This document shows, one piece after another, positions 21,817-33,004 of a DNA stretch of 64,000 bases; positions within the stretch are counted from its first letter, which is position 1; each line of letters begins with the position of its first letter. The position numbers and the translations under genes were made by a program. The stretch spans positions 21,869,403 to 21,933,402 of the forward strand of contig JAVIAB010000049.1 in NCBI GenBank assembly GCA_032433765.1, given 5' to 3'. The DNA comes from Megaustenia siamemsis (Eukaryota; Mollusca; Gastropoda; Stylommatophora; Ariophantidae). The notes under the pieces are model-generated. The model was given only the letters and a program-made list of their open reading frames with translations. It did no database searches and was not told the DNA's origin.

Positions 21817-22650
21817 CTTGTTCAATCTATACACTGAGCAAATCTTTAAAAACATCATAGTGATGCCAGGCCTACAAATTAATGGAAAGATAATCAATAA
21901 CCTAAGATATGCTGACGATACTGTAAACAGCAGAAAATCCTAAAGACCTACACCAATTACTTAATGAAATAATCAGGACAAGCAAAAGATATGGACTAGA
22001 AATGAATATCAAAAAGACTAAAACTATGATCATAAACAAAGAAAATTCTCAAGACCTACAATTAAATATCACAGTCCAGAGCTACAACTATCTGGGACAT
22101 ACTATAACCAATGATGGAAAATGCAAAATTGAAATAAACAAAAGAATAGGTATGGCAAAAAGTAATTTTAGTGCCATGAAAAATATACTAATAACAAAAC
22201 AAATATCACCAGTGGAATAGCAAAATGTTACATCTTCTCAATATTCCTATATGATGCAGAAGCATGGACATTAGGCAAGAAAACAAAACAGAGAATTGAA
22301 GCCTTTGAAATGTGGATATATAGAAGAATAGGTAGAATTGGATGGAAGGAAAAGAAAACAAACGATGAAGTCTTAAAACAACTAAAAATGAAAAGAGAGC
22401 TACTAAACACAATTCAAACAAGACAAATGCGATTTTTGGGCCATGTTAAAAGACACAACAGCCTAATAAAAGTAATCCTGGAGGGAAAAATACAAGGTAA
22501 AAGAGGCAGACCAAGACTAACATGGACAAGTAACACCAAAAGATGGACAAATCAGCCTTTGACAACCTGCACCATCAAAGCAAGAGACAGAGCAGAATGG
22601 CACTCCATGGTAGCCAACCTTAATTGCGGAGATGGCACTCGATGATGAAT
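21817..22650 (+). mobile_element. LINE-2, reverse-transcriptase palm to 3' end
   Basis: The copy enters at LYTEQIFKNII and continues with NNLRYADDTV (catalytic Y-A-D-D, codons at 21908-21919). A deletion follows directly. It resumes with NYLGHTITNDGKCKIEINKR, then AWTLGKKTKQRIEAFEMW, RIGRIGWKEKKTNDEVLKQL, FLGHVKRHNSLIKVILEGK, a basic GKRGRPRLTW motif and WHSMVANLNCGDGTR before the stop at about 22645. A short GATGA tail follows. The copy is 5'-truncated and frameshifted. It is the most complete LINE-2 3' half in the window and serves as the reference for the other fragments. Confidence 0.85.
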
Positions 22651-22737
22651 CACCCAGACATAACAAACCCTACAATAATATGACCATATGGTGTCTTGTC
22701 AGACGTTTGGTAGCAAGTCAGTAGTTTGGTAAAAATA

Positions 22738-22961
22738 TAGCCACGATAGCTCAGTGGTTAGTGAACTGAACTACAAAGGACAAGAGTTAGGGTTCGATCT
22801 CAACCGATGGTTTCTGGGTTCACCCAGCCTTAAATGGGTATCAGATTTTTTTCTGGGAAAGTCAAGCGGCATGGGAGTAATACCGAGCACATTACCCCAA
22901 AAATCCTGGTCACTAGCCCCATATTCCCTATACGCCACTTGGCATGACTGGGACTCTTTAC
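22738..22961 (+). mobile_element. SINE-A copy 7
   Basis: Box A TAGCTCAGTGG and box B GGTTCGATCTC are present. The flanks TTGGTAAAAATA (22726-22737) and TTGGTAACAATA (22962-22973) are a slightly decayed 12-bp target duplication. Body substitutions show it is older than the copies at 4.4-5.1 kb. Confidence 0.92.
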
Positions 22962-22973
22962 TTGGTAACAATA

Positions 22974-23640
22974 TTAGTGTCTTATGCTGGATGCTGCTTC
23001 ACAGAACAGTTTCTTCATGGCTCAATCTGCCAATATTTGACCAACAGATCCTTTAACAGAACAAACAAGATGTATTTGTGGTGCCTGGCCTCGTCTCCTT
23101 TCTCCTGCGCCTTTTATTTTCTTAATTTGATATCAGCACTGCCTCATAAGTACAATAACTGATTTAATAGTTATTGATTTATTTGCTTTGCTGAAGGAGA
23201 TCAACAATGTAGAATGCAATAAGTTTCATATTTCTGGTATTGGTTCTTACTACCAGCTCAACAGAAAAGAACAAGTAACAGTTTTTAGACTCTGAGCAGG
23301 CCACAACAGATTGAAGTACCAGCTTTTCAACACTTGAAAGATATGGACCTCTGATGAATGTGACTGTGGAACAGTAACATGGCTGCTGGACATCTGCTAC
23401 AATCATGTCCAGCATTTGATGAACAGAGAAGGCTCTTGTGGTTATCATCAGTAGGCCTCCCATGCTGGGACAAGCTGTATGGTCACTAGCTTTGATATTC
23501 TCTTTCTTTGAACTTTTAACATAGAGGTCTAAAGCTGCATGCAGAAAATGAAGATAAAAAGTAGGAAGAAGGGGACGAAGAAGAAGAGATGGAACAAGAT
23601 TAATAGGAAGATGATGAGTATGTAGAAGAGTAGGAATAAT
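22974..23640. other. No gene recognised
   Basis: No element or convincing coding frame is seen. A purine-rich AAGAAG/GAAGAAGAAG segment lies near 23570. Confidence 0.45.
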
Positions 23641-23755
23641 CTCTCACTGAACCACTTACACAGCTCTCACTGAACCACCCATACATCTCACTAAACCACT
23701 TACACAGCTCTCACTGAACCACCCATACATCTCACTGAACCACCCATTGAGTTAT
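23641..23755. repeat. Short tandem repeat around ACTGAACCACCCATAC
   Basis: Imperfect 25-30-bp units built from CTCTCACTGAACCAC and CCATACAT or TTACACAG. The same motif resumes at 26305-26375, on the far side of LINE-5, so LINE-5 appears to have inserted inside this repeat. Confidence 0.85.
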
Positions 23756-26310
23756 TTGCAGGTCATCATTATTGCACTTCAAACATGTCCATAGGTGCTC
23801 AGATCCCTTCCTCAGCAATTCCCGCAGTGTCCAGCGACTGACGACTCCAGCTCTAATGTTGGTTGATAAGTCTTCTTACCCGGCCACTAAGTTTCTCATT
23901 TCTGGATGTGCCCATCTTAACTCCCATTTCCATCATCCGAAGAAGTGACGTGGATCTGTGTTTGTCGAAGTCCTGTGCTCTTCCCACATCTCGGAGGGCA
24001 TTGATGATGTCCGCCCGATCCATTGGTTGCCCGTCCTCAACGACAGCGCAGCTAGCCAACCTATTCGCTCTTTCATTTCCCTGTACTCCCGCATGTCCAG
24101 GGACGTAGACAAAGGTGACCTTACGTATTTTGGACTTCTACAATGACTCTACCCATTGCATGCTTACAGAGCCTGCCTCCACTTTTTTTTATCATGCTCA
24201 TCGAATCACTCAGTATACATGTGTGGGTGTAGTCTTGTGACTCTAACCATTTGAATGCCTTGGTCACTGCCATCACCTCCATTGCCATACTACTCGTGGT
24301 CATGACGTATGCACCACTGTCTTCTTTGACTATTCTGCCTGCCGAACGTGCTGTAAATGCCCATGCACTTCTTTGGTGTCGTCTTACAGATCCGTCTGTA
24401 TAGATGACTGGATCTTTATTATCGGTGTTATCGCAGATGAGACCATTGACCTCAGCATTAACCACGACCGGGTTTTGTTCCCTACTTTTCCTGTCGAGTG
24501 TGACAATACACGAGAAAGTCCCCTTGAATGACGTAGGCACCGGTATCCACTCCTCACCAACGCTGATATTGTTAACCCCACAGACCTGTTTGATGACATC
24601 TTCTGCTCGGCCCACCCATGATTTGCCTCTTTTTAGCCTGGCACCTTTCCCTGTGTTGAGCACGTGGTGCAATGAATGCTCTTTATCTGTTCTCCATCTT
24701 CATTCTGTCATCCATGGTTGGAAAGTCAAGAAGATATCTCATTGCTACACAGGGAGTGTCCTTTGTACATCCCAAGATAATGCGCATGGCTTCATTTTGT
24801 ATTTTCTCCAGCCTATCAATTTGAGTCGTACTGACAGTAAGAATTGCCAGGGCATACTCAATTGGTGCGAGGACTAATCCCTGGAACAGAAGAGTAAGTA
24901 GCCTCTGCTCGATGTTGGCAGCTGCCATGACCTTCAAGGCGTCTAATCCTTTGCGGGATTTTGTCATCACATGGTTGACGTGATCCCGAAAACACAAGCT
25001 GCGATCAAACTTAACTCCGAGGTTTGTCATCAACTTGTCCCTGGTCACCTCATCAGCTCCCATTCGTACTACCGTGTGGTCGTATTAACGATATGATTGT
25101 TAAGGGAGAACCATGAAACTGATGCTTTATTAGGATTAACCAAAGCACCTGAAACCCCACACCAGGAAGAAATGCGATCGAGTTCGTCTTGCATTGTGGA
25201 GGCGATTCCTCGTCTGTCTCTTCCCTGTCGATATACCAGAATATCATCAGCAAAAAGTCATAGTTCTTCCCCTACCATCCAGTTGTTCCGTGATCGTGTA
25301 AACGTTAAATAGAACTGATGACAATGGTGAGCCTCGTGGCAGCCCTGGACAAATGGATGTTGGCTAGGAAGACCAACTTCCACATCTGAGTATCACCTTC
25401 CTCTGAAACAGTAAAGGTAAAGTACGAGACTTGAACCGGCGTCTTAGCACGCGAGTTTACACCCATATGTGCTCGGCCGCCTATCTAAACAGTGCCGCAG
25501 CAATCCATCTAATGAGGAAGGGGTGCACCGCCAGTTTGAGGAGCATATGTATGAGGTATTCAAATGATACCCTGTTGTATGCATCCTCCAGATCTATAGC
25601 AGCAGCACATGTCTCCTCTCGTCTGTGGAAGCCTTCGAAAGGCTGCCGCATTGAGCCATGTCTCTTTGTTAAATCTATAACCTCAGAGTGTGGGTGGGAA
25701 TGCACGTTTCTGTTCAAAGTGACATGTGAGGACACGAGCAACTATTTTCTCCAGCAGCTTGCCCGCAGTGTTCTGCATTGTGATGATTCTATAGGCACTG
25801 ATCTGAGAATGGTCCTTGTTTGGCTTCGGTAGCGGTAGTAAGTAGCTGTGTAGCCACTCTTCCTTAATCTGGCCACTCTGAATGCTGGCATTAAACTCAT
25901 TGGCCACTTTTGTCAAGTCGTCGTCAGCTAAATCGTCTATGTCACCGTAACGAACACCATCTGGACCAGGAGCAGTGTTGTGTGACCTTTCAAGTGTTGT
26001 CCGAATGGTATCGGTTGTGATTGTGAGATCTTCTTCCAGCCCTATATCCTTACACAATTTTGACAGCGATCCCCGTATCCTCATTTCTTTGGTCCGTCTG
26101 ATCAATGTAGCGGGCAAGCAGGGCCTTCCCTTTGCTCTCATCAGATTTGTGCCATATCCAGCCAGTGCTCTGAAAGTCTGGTATGCCTCTGTGTCGTGTT
26201 GTGCCATTCATGCTCTGATGAAGGCGCCAGAATGTGGTTAGCGATTTTTCTGAGCACACTTTTCTACAGAAGTAATCCCATTTGGCATCCTTACAAACAA
26301 TTCTGTGAGA
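23756..26310 (-). mobile_element. LINE-5: broken reverse transcriptase plus RNase H
   Basis: Read on the minus strand, the pieces lie in polyprotein order but in several frames. A pre-RT segment (26340-26050) is followed by RT blocks with APGPDGVRY and LLPLPKPNKDHSQISAYRII (to about 25683), then AIDLEDAYNRV with a catalytic Asp (25741-25481). FADDILVY lies at 25231-25254 with an in-frame stop two codons upstream (25258-25260). The post-RT region occupies 25063-24683. An RNase H domain starts with YTDGS (24672-24121) and ends with PGHAGVQGNERAN (about 24100). The final catalytic Asp of the GNERAD motif is Asn here but Asp in the copy at 63.6 kb. No amino-terminal ORF is visible. RT plus RNase H is typical of I-group LINEs (I, Nimb, R1, Loa and relatives); I cannot choose among them. 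The copy is dead. Confidence 0.88.
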
Positions 26311-26399
26311 CACTATATGAACCACCCATACCACTCTCAATGAAACAACCCCTACTATAAATCTCTCACTGAACCACTTTTACTGTTAGTTCATCTGTA

Positions 26400-26665
26400 G
26401 TCCTGATATTGAGATAAAGTCTAAAAAAACTGGAGGGATAAACACAACATCATGACACACACTGAACTGATTCTGTATATAGTCGCATTCTTTCCACCTT
26501 GTCTCTGATATGTTTAAAATATCAATGTTCATTCTTTCCGTTTCTGAAATAACTAGTTTTCTATTTTGGTAGAGAGTTTTAACATTGCATGTACATATTT
26601 TTAGGTCTTTTTGTGGCTTTAAGATTTTTCAAATTGTTCTCCTTGGCTAGCTTTGGAGCTATACA
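26400..26665 (-). mobile_element. LINE endonuclease N-terminal fragment
   Basis: The minus strand encodes NLKATKRPKNICTCNVKTLY, followed by ETERMNIDILNISETRWKEC and DYIQNQF. The N-x-R/K-T-L and ETRW motifs match the start of the apurinic-like endonuclease domain used by APE-type LINEs. It breaks off after about 75 codons. It is not obviously part of LINE-5, from which it is separated by the short tandem repeat. Confidence 0.75.
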
Positions 26666-27301
26666 AGATAAGGCTCCTATCTCACCCTCGATGGTCGGCC
26701 ATATTTGTCTTTTGTATCCTGAATGTACCACACACCGTTTTCACTTTCTGACCTGCTGATCATTGTTGATTCGTCTGCGTTATCCATCGTTACAGACTTT
26801 GTATAACTGAGGACATTCCCTGGTAGTGGTGCCATTGTCAAAAAGTATGTGTTTGTATCAGCTGCCACTAAAGTATTCAGTAAAAATATCACAAACAAAA
26901 TCAAATTTGTGGTAGATACCGTTATGTACAAAGAACAGTTACAAGTAAGGAAAGCAAGAAAATGTTTTGATGACACTTTCACTCTAAAAATTATATTAAA
27001 GAAACATTGAAATACAAAAATCATTTGTTCTAAACTTTATTGACTTCAAAAACATTTTAGACAGTTAAATGGTGACTACAGTTTCTGGCTGTCCAAGATG
27101 GTGGTTTGTTTTAACTTTGGTGTGTGGATTATGTGATAAAAGTGACAGAAAAAGTATTTCTAATGGACATATATTTGTAAACAGTTGTGTAAAGTGTTCT
27201 AGCCAAGGAAAAGGACAATGTCAGATACATAATTTTTTAATGTAGCCAGTTTAAAATTTACAGTTATACTAAAAGATAGCATGTGACATCTAGCAATCTA
27301 G
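26666..27301. other. No gene established; one 115-codon minus-strand frame
   Basis: A minus-strand frame (27024-26677) has a hydrophobic stretch, LILFVIFLLNTLVAAD, that resembles a signal peptide, followed by a polar C-terminal part. It matches no family that I recognise and has no supporting context, so I leave it as unassigned sequence. Confidence 0.4.
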
Positions 27302-27458
27302 CTCGTGGGGAAACATCACAGGGCTACCCCCAACATGTGTTTTTAAGTTAAGCCCTTAACTTACGACTGACTCAGTAGGTCGGTAAGGGATAAATGTTTT
27401 ATGCTCAAATGAAAAATGGAGATAGACCACAAATATAAAGTAGCAAACATCAACATAT

Positions 27459-27683
27459 AAAAAGTAAAGTACCCCCGTCACGCCAAGTGGCGTATAGGGA
27501 AATATGGTGTTAGTGACCCTATATTTTACAGACCTTCAGCACATGATTTTTGGGGTAATGTGGTCAGTATTACGCCCGTGCTGCTTTACTTTCCCAGAGA
27601 AAAAATCCGGTACCCATTAAAGGCTGGGTGAACCCGGAAGCCGTCGGTTGGGATCGAACCCTACCCCTTCTCCGTGGTAGTCC
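27459..27683 (-). mobile_element. SINE-A copy 'a' of unit 1, 5'-truncated
   Basis: Box B is present on the minus strand but the copy stops before box A. An exact 15-bp duplication CAAACATCAACATAT lies at 27444-27458 and 27683-27697 (overlapping the last element base), so this was a truncated insertion rather than later loss. Confidence 0.94.
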
Positions 27684-27714
27684 AAACATCAACATATGTG
27701 GAATAAAAAAAAAA

Positions 27715-28190
27715 AAAAAAAAGAACTTATAGAAGAAATGACAAAGAGGAAAATTAAAATACTAGGATTAGTGGACACTATAGTAAGAGGACAACAGATA
27801 AAGAAAACACACATGAACTACATGATAATATTCTCAGAAATTGACAACATAGAAAGAGCAATGCACGGAGCAGGCTTTATCCAGAACACACAAAGAACAT
27901 TCTAGAAATAAAATACCACTCAGAAAGAACAATCACAACCAGGCTACTAGAAAACAACCAAAAAACAACATACAAATTTATGCACCATGTAACAACAATG
28001 AAGAAGACAGCGAAGAATTCTGTGAGACACTAAATTAAATTGTCAATAAGACAGGAGAAGCCAACAGAAGAGAAAAAGATGGAATTTTATAAACACTAGG
28101 AAACATAACAGCAGAGGCCAAGAGAAGAGAAAAAGATCACAAATTATGTCTCCCTTGAGGCTACAAGACAAATGAGAAAGGAAAGAAGAG
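27715..28190 (+). mobile_element. LINE endonuclease fragment joined to a LINE-3 3' end
   Basis: The plus strand reads EEMTKRKIKILGLVDT and AMHGAGFIQNTQR in one frame, then, after frame breaks, IYAPCNN and EEDSEEFCETLN. These are the mid and late parts of an APE-type endonuclease. Without any reverse-transcriptase part, the sequence continues as NRREKDGIL and TLGNITAEAKRREKDHKLCL, the LINE-3 C terminus. This is an internally deleted derivative with endonuclease and tail but no polymerase. Several stops are present. Confidence 0.72.
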
Positions 28191-28693
28191 AATATTACAC
28201 ACAAAAGAATAATTAACAGTCATCAACAATTACAATGTTGTGGACCTCTTGTCCGCTCAGGAAAACTGTCGGGCAGCATCCAGGGGTTTAGGGTTACAGA
28301 CTTGGTGCTGTCATAAGTCTTGTAGAGGCCCACCAGCCTATCTTCTAACATGTTACTTCTCAGGGAGATTAAGATCTGGACATTCTTCGTGCCTTCCTGA
28401 AACCAAAGACAACAAAACTCTAGTGAAATGATTGCTTTCCTACACTATTTTCATAGGTCAGCCATTTAACTTTGAATAAAAATTATTCACTTTTGAAGTG
28501 TGTGGCTCCTATTTAACCTTAGTTACAATAACTATCTGTGACTCACGGTTTATGATACAGTAGTAAAAATTACTACCACTTAATTGTCATATTTTTTCAT
28601 TTTGGAAAATGAAATTTATTGGAACCTTTGCTACACAGAAGTGTGTTTACCCAAGACGAGACACAGATCCGATTTGGTGACCTTTACCTGCTT
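28191..28693. other. Unit 1 spacer, no gene recognised
   Basis: A 63-codon frame at 28240-28431 begins MDLLSAQENCRAASRGLG and is conserved in all four units only because the units are copies. I see no family similarity. Confidence 0.4.
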
Positions 28694-29185
28694 TCATCAT
28701 CATCGAGTGCCATCTCCGCAACGAAGGTTGGTTACCATGGAGTGCCAATCTGTTCTGTCTCTTGCTTTGATGGTTCAGGTTGTCATAGGCTGGGTTGTCC
28801 ATCTTTTGATATTACTCGTCCATGTTAGTCTTGGTCTGCCTCTGCCACCTTGTATTTTCCCCTCCAGGATTACTTTTAGTAGGCTGTTGTGTCTTTCAAC
28901 ATGGCCTAAAAATCGCATTTGTCTTGCTTGAATTGTGTTTAGTAGTTCTCTTTTCTTTTTTAGTTGTTTTAAGACTTCATCATTTGTTTTCCTTTCCTTC
29001 CATCCAAATTCTACCTATTCTTCTATATATCTACATCTCAAAGGCTTCAATTTTCTGTTCTGTTTTCTTGTCTAATGTCCATGTTTCTGCACCATATAGG
29101 AATGTTGAGAAGATAAATTTTGCTATTCTTAGTTTTAGCCCTGGTGTTATTTGTTTTGATGTTAGTGTGGTCTTCATGTTCTTTC
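28694..29185 (-). mobile_element. LINE-2 3' end, unit 1
   Basis: The minus strand reads MKTTLTSKQITPGLKLRIAK and LYGAETWTLDKKTEQKIEAF, then the RIG..W, GHVERHNSLLKVILEGK-like and basic regions in shifted frames. It ends at GGCACTCGATGATGATGA. The GAT tail (ATCATC on plus, about 28694-28706) is the element's 3' terminus. It is 5'-truncated and broken. Confidence 0.82.
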
Positions 29186-29336
29186 CTGCTTTACAGTCGA
29201 TTTTTAGCCAGCAGTGCAACCACATCTCCTGATGCTATATATGAGCTGCCATTATTGGTGAGGAGAGTTATGTCCCCTATTTGTCCACACAAAACAAGCC
29301 ACCTCCCATTCATTTCCTTCAAGTTATTGACCTGAA

Positions 29337-29690
29337 ATTTGGAAATGATGGTAAATACCAGTCTATCTACATAACGATGTTTATTATTTTAAAAATAAAA
29401 CACACAAATTGGAAATGATGGTAAATACCAGTCTATCTACATAACCATGTTTATTAATTTAAAAATAAAACACACAAATTTGGAAATGATGGTAAATACC
29501 AGTCTATCTACATAACCATGTTTATTATTTTAAAAATAAAACACACAAATTTGGAAATGATGGTAAATACAAGTCTATCTACATAACCATGTTTATTATT
29601 TTAAAAATAAAACACACAAATTTGGAAATGATGGTAAATACCAGTCTATCTACATAACCATGTTTATTATTTTTAAAAAAAACCCCACAA
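29337..29690. repeat. 70-71-bp minisatellite, 5 copies (unit 1)
   Basis: Units contain GGAAATGATGGTAAATACCA, GTCTATCTACATAACCATGT and TTATTATTTTAAAAATAAAA. Starts at 29341, 29411 and 29482. Confidence 0.95.
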
Positions 29691-29799
29691 ACATTTGGGA
29701 AACAAGCAAGAGCATGATTGTAGTTAAATCTACTTTAAGGCAAGTACCAGATGTAAACATGTGCACACGTAAATGTAAACATAGGAATTTTCTGTTTCA

Positions 29800-29935
29800 G
29801 TGATTTTTAGTTCACAACAACAGTTCATGTAAAGATTGGAATTATGTTTTTGTGATTTTTAGTTCACAACAATAGTTCATGTAAACATTGGAATTATGTT
29901 TTTGTGATTTTTAGTTCACAACAATAGTTCATAAC
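29800..29935. repeat. Short tandem repeat, about 59 bp, 2-3 copies (unit 1)
   Basis: The phrase GTGATTTTTAGTTCACAACA occurs three times here and in unit 2. Units 3 and 4 have one copy fewer. Confidence 0.9.
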
Positions 29936-29950
29936 CAAAACAAAAACAAT

Positions 29951-30188
29951 AGTTAGTTAAGTACCCCCATCACGCCAAGTGGCGTTAGTGAACCTATATT
30001 TTACAGACCTTCAGCACATGATTTTTGGGGTAATGTGGTCAGTATTACGCCCGTGCTGCTTTACTTTCCCAGAAAAAAATCCGGTACCCATTTAAGGCTG
30101 GGTGGTCCCGGAAGCCGTCGGTTGGGATCAAACCCTACCCCTTGTCCGTGGTAGTCCAGTTCACTAACCACTGAGCTATCGTGGCTCC
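29951..30188 (-). mobile_element. SINE-A copy 'b' of unit 1
   Basis: This copy keeps box A (TAGCTCAGTGG) and box B on the minus strand. It is flanked by an exact 14-bp duplication AAAACAAAAACAAT at 29937-29950 and 30190-30203. About 20 bp beside the 3' hairpin (the TATAGGGAAATATGG part) are missing in this copy and its duplicates. Confidence 0.95.
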
Positions 30189-30203
30189 AAAAACAAAAAC
30201 AAT

Positions 30204-32587
30204 GCCGCTGTTAAATAACATAAGGTGTCCTGCTCTAAGTAAAACATGTTTCCTTCAAGTGCCATCATTTAACACTTCTCTACATTTTAATCTATTAATC
30301 AATGCACTACAAGCACATTTTTGGAGTGTAAATTATTTCTTCATAGTTTATTTTCCAAATTAATATATATTTTGGTAAATTTAATATTATACAAATAATG
30401 ACACAAATCAAACGCAGATAACATAATTTTGGCCCACATTAAGTTTCTATGACACACTTATTGGAAACAAGACCCACCCCCAGGTACCTCGTTTTTTGTG
30501 ATTTTTCCCGGCTTAGAGTTGAGTGGAGGACAACACCAATCTTCAAATTACTTTTAGTTGAAACAATTTTTAATTTAAACAAATCACCCAATAATTATTT
30601 GGTTTGTTTTCCTCTTTATGATAAAATAAAGTAATTTATCCGCAGTCATTTGTGAGAACTTAATTTGAGTAAACTACCATGTTGGCGAAGCATTCAAAAA
30701 CACACTTTGCTGGCTTGTATAGTTTTATTGCTTACAATGAAAGATGATGATATCGTATGACTTGGAACAGATTGCTGTGTTCATTTTCTGTGCAGCTTCG
30801 CCGTGTCTTGGCCGAGTGTGTTTGTCAAACATTGGTCAAAATCAGCCTCGAGTGAATCTGTTCGACAAAAACATTACCTCAAAAATACACAATAGCCTCC
30901 AAAAAACCGCCTGACAAGATATAGAGCCATATACATAAATGTTATAATTTCTGTGAGTAAAAGTGAAAGTAATCATTTTTTTACAATGGATAGTTTAGCA
31001 GGCAATCAAGAAGGTAGTAGGCAAGCAGGAACAGAGAAAGACAAAATAAGGTACTACCCTGAGATCCAAAAACAACAGCAGAGATTGAACAACGTGGGTA
31101 CGTGGCAACGTGGCAACGTGGGTGTTGCCGTCCTAATAGTACAGTGTTTATGACTGTCGCTTTTACCGACATCTTGAACACAAAAATATAGTTTAACATC
31201 CAAGACAAATTTAACAAAATTGAAAATATCAAAGAAATTATTATTTTCACTTTAACTCAGAAAAATTTTTTTAATGTATATTATTTTATAAACAAATTTA
31301 GATGTTCATTTTTAATAAGAGAGATTAAATGTCGTGATTTAGATTGATCATAATATAAAATATATTGTCCAGGTGTAATTTTACATGGAGTGCCGGGTTG
31401 TACAAAGATTTCTGTCAGACTTTGCGGGAGGGATTTCTGTATTTGACGTCACAACTGCATAAAACTAAGGTAGATGTTTTAAAGAGCAATTGTTCAGATG
31501 TGAACCAAGGAATGATACCTAAAACATGACACATATATAATTAGAATTTACAGAGCCCGCCCTATCCTAACGTTAGACACTTTTGAGTGTTGCGTGTCTG
31601 TCTGGCTATGATGATGTAAATAATACAATTTTGTTTTCTAGTTTATCAAAGTTCGTACTGTAAAGAGTCTAAGTGATAACAAAACTCCTAAAAATGTGTA
31701 TCTTAATTTGATATTTGATGTATGAAAGTGAATGAAGTATTTATGGATTGCTACAGTCAAGGGCTATCTAGCTAGAGTATAATAATGTTTTTTATAATAA
31801 AACTTCTTTGAGGTAAATTTTATAAAGGCCAGTCAGGTATCAACACACAATAAAAATGATAACCTATATTATCACGGCTATAATTACGTACAGTAAACAT
31901 AGCATGCTGTAATTAAATGCACAGAAATGGATAATTATAATAAAATAGTGCCAGTGGCCCAGTGCATCCGATTTCAGCCAGCATTTTATTCAGGTTTGCA
32001 AATTTGAAATGAAAAGCACTGCTGAAAAATACAATACCACAAAAGGCCAAACAATCTCTGAACTCAAACAAGTATCCATCTTGGTGTGTCCCTTGGAGTT
32101 CTAATTGAATGTTATGCATACTGGATAATTTGTAATTGATACCATGTAAAAACAAAAGAATTTCCTATAATTTACACAAAACTTAGAAGCACATTTATTT
32201 TTATTGCAGTAATTAATATATGTATGCATTGATAAACATGTCTAATTATTAATATTTTACAAAATATTAAGAATTATCCGGAAGGTTTATAAAGAATTAC
32301 CCCAACGAACAATAACTTGTACTGTACGAAGAGATACATTTTTGGAGTTGCTTCCCTTAAATGTTATTGTTTATGTTTCTTTCGTGTAGTAGAATGAAGT
32401 TTGGCTTGTATTTTGTGTAGGAGTGTTACGATGTGATCTAATTTAGACCTGAGAGCTCAAATGTTTAATGTTTATATGATGATAGTTGCTGTCATTTACC
32501 GAATGACTTAAATTTATTCATATATAAACATGCACAAGTATTTATAAAATAATGGTTCCTACAACATAAGCACACTCAAGTATGCAC
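30204..32587. other. Unit 1 unique-looking segment, no gene established
   Basis: About 2.4 kb of AT-rich sequence with no recognisable transposon. It contains a 66-codon plus-strand frame (30953-31153; inner start MDSLAGNQEGSRQ at 30986) and an 80-codon minus-strand frame (31913-32155). Neither resembles a known family. The same frames appear in all four units simply by copying. Confidence 0.45.
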
Positions 32588-32743
32588 TCGTGGGGAAACA
32601 TCACAGGGCTACCCCCAACATGTGTTTTTAAGTTAAGCCCTTAACTTACGACTGACTCAGTAGGTCGGTAAGGGATAAATGTTTTATGCTCAAAGGAAAA
32701 ATGGAGATAGACCACAAATATAAAGTAGCAAACATCAACATAT

Positions 32744-32967
32744 AAAAAGTAAAGTACCCCCGTCACGCCAAGTGGCGTATAGGGAAATATGGTGTTAGTG
32801 ACCCTATATTTTACAGACCTTCAGCACATGATTTTTGGAGTAATGTGGTCAGTATTACGCCCGTGCTGCTTTACTTTCCCAGAGAAAAATCCGGTACCCA
32901 TTAAAGGCTGGGTGAACCCGGAAGCCGTCGATTGGGATCAAACCCTACCCCTTGTCCGTGGTAGTCC
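32744..32967 (-). mobile_element. SINE-A copy 'a' of unit 2
   Basis: This is the duplicate of the truncated SINE at 27459. The right-hand flank is slightly expanded (CAACATATACACAACATATG). Confidence 0.93.
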
Positions 32968-33004
32968 AAACATCAACATATACACAACATATGTGGAATA
33001 AAAA

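Larger units (their letters stand above)
27302..32587. repeat. Macrosatellite unit 1
   Basis: The unit starts with two consecutive inverted repeats (27344-27363 and 27360-27387). It is distinguished by a short CATC tail in the LINE-2 remnant (about 3 repeats), CAAATGAAAAATGG near the start, TTTTTGGGGTAATG in SINE 'a' and TTTAGTAGGCTG in LINE-2. It has five copies of the 70-bp minisatellite. Confidence 0.95.
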
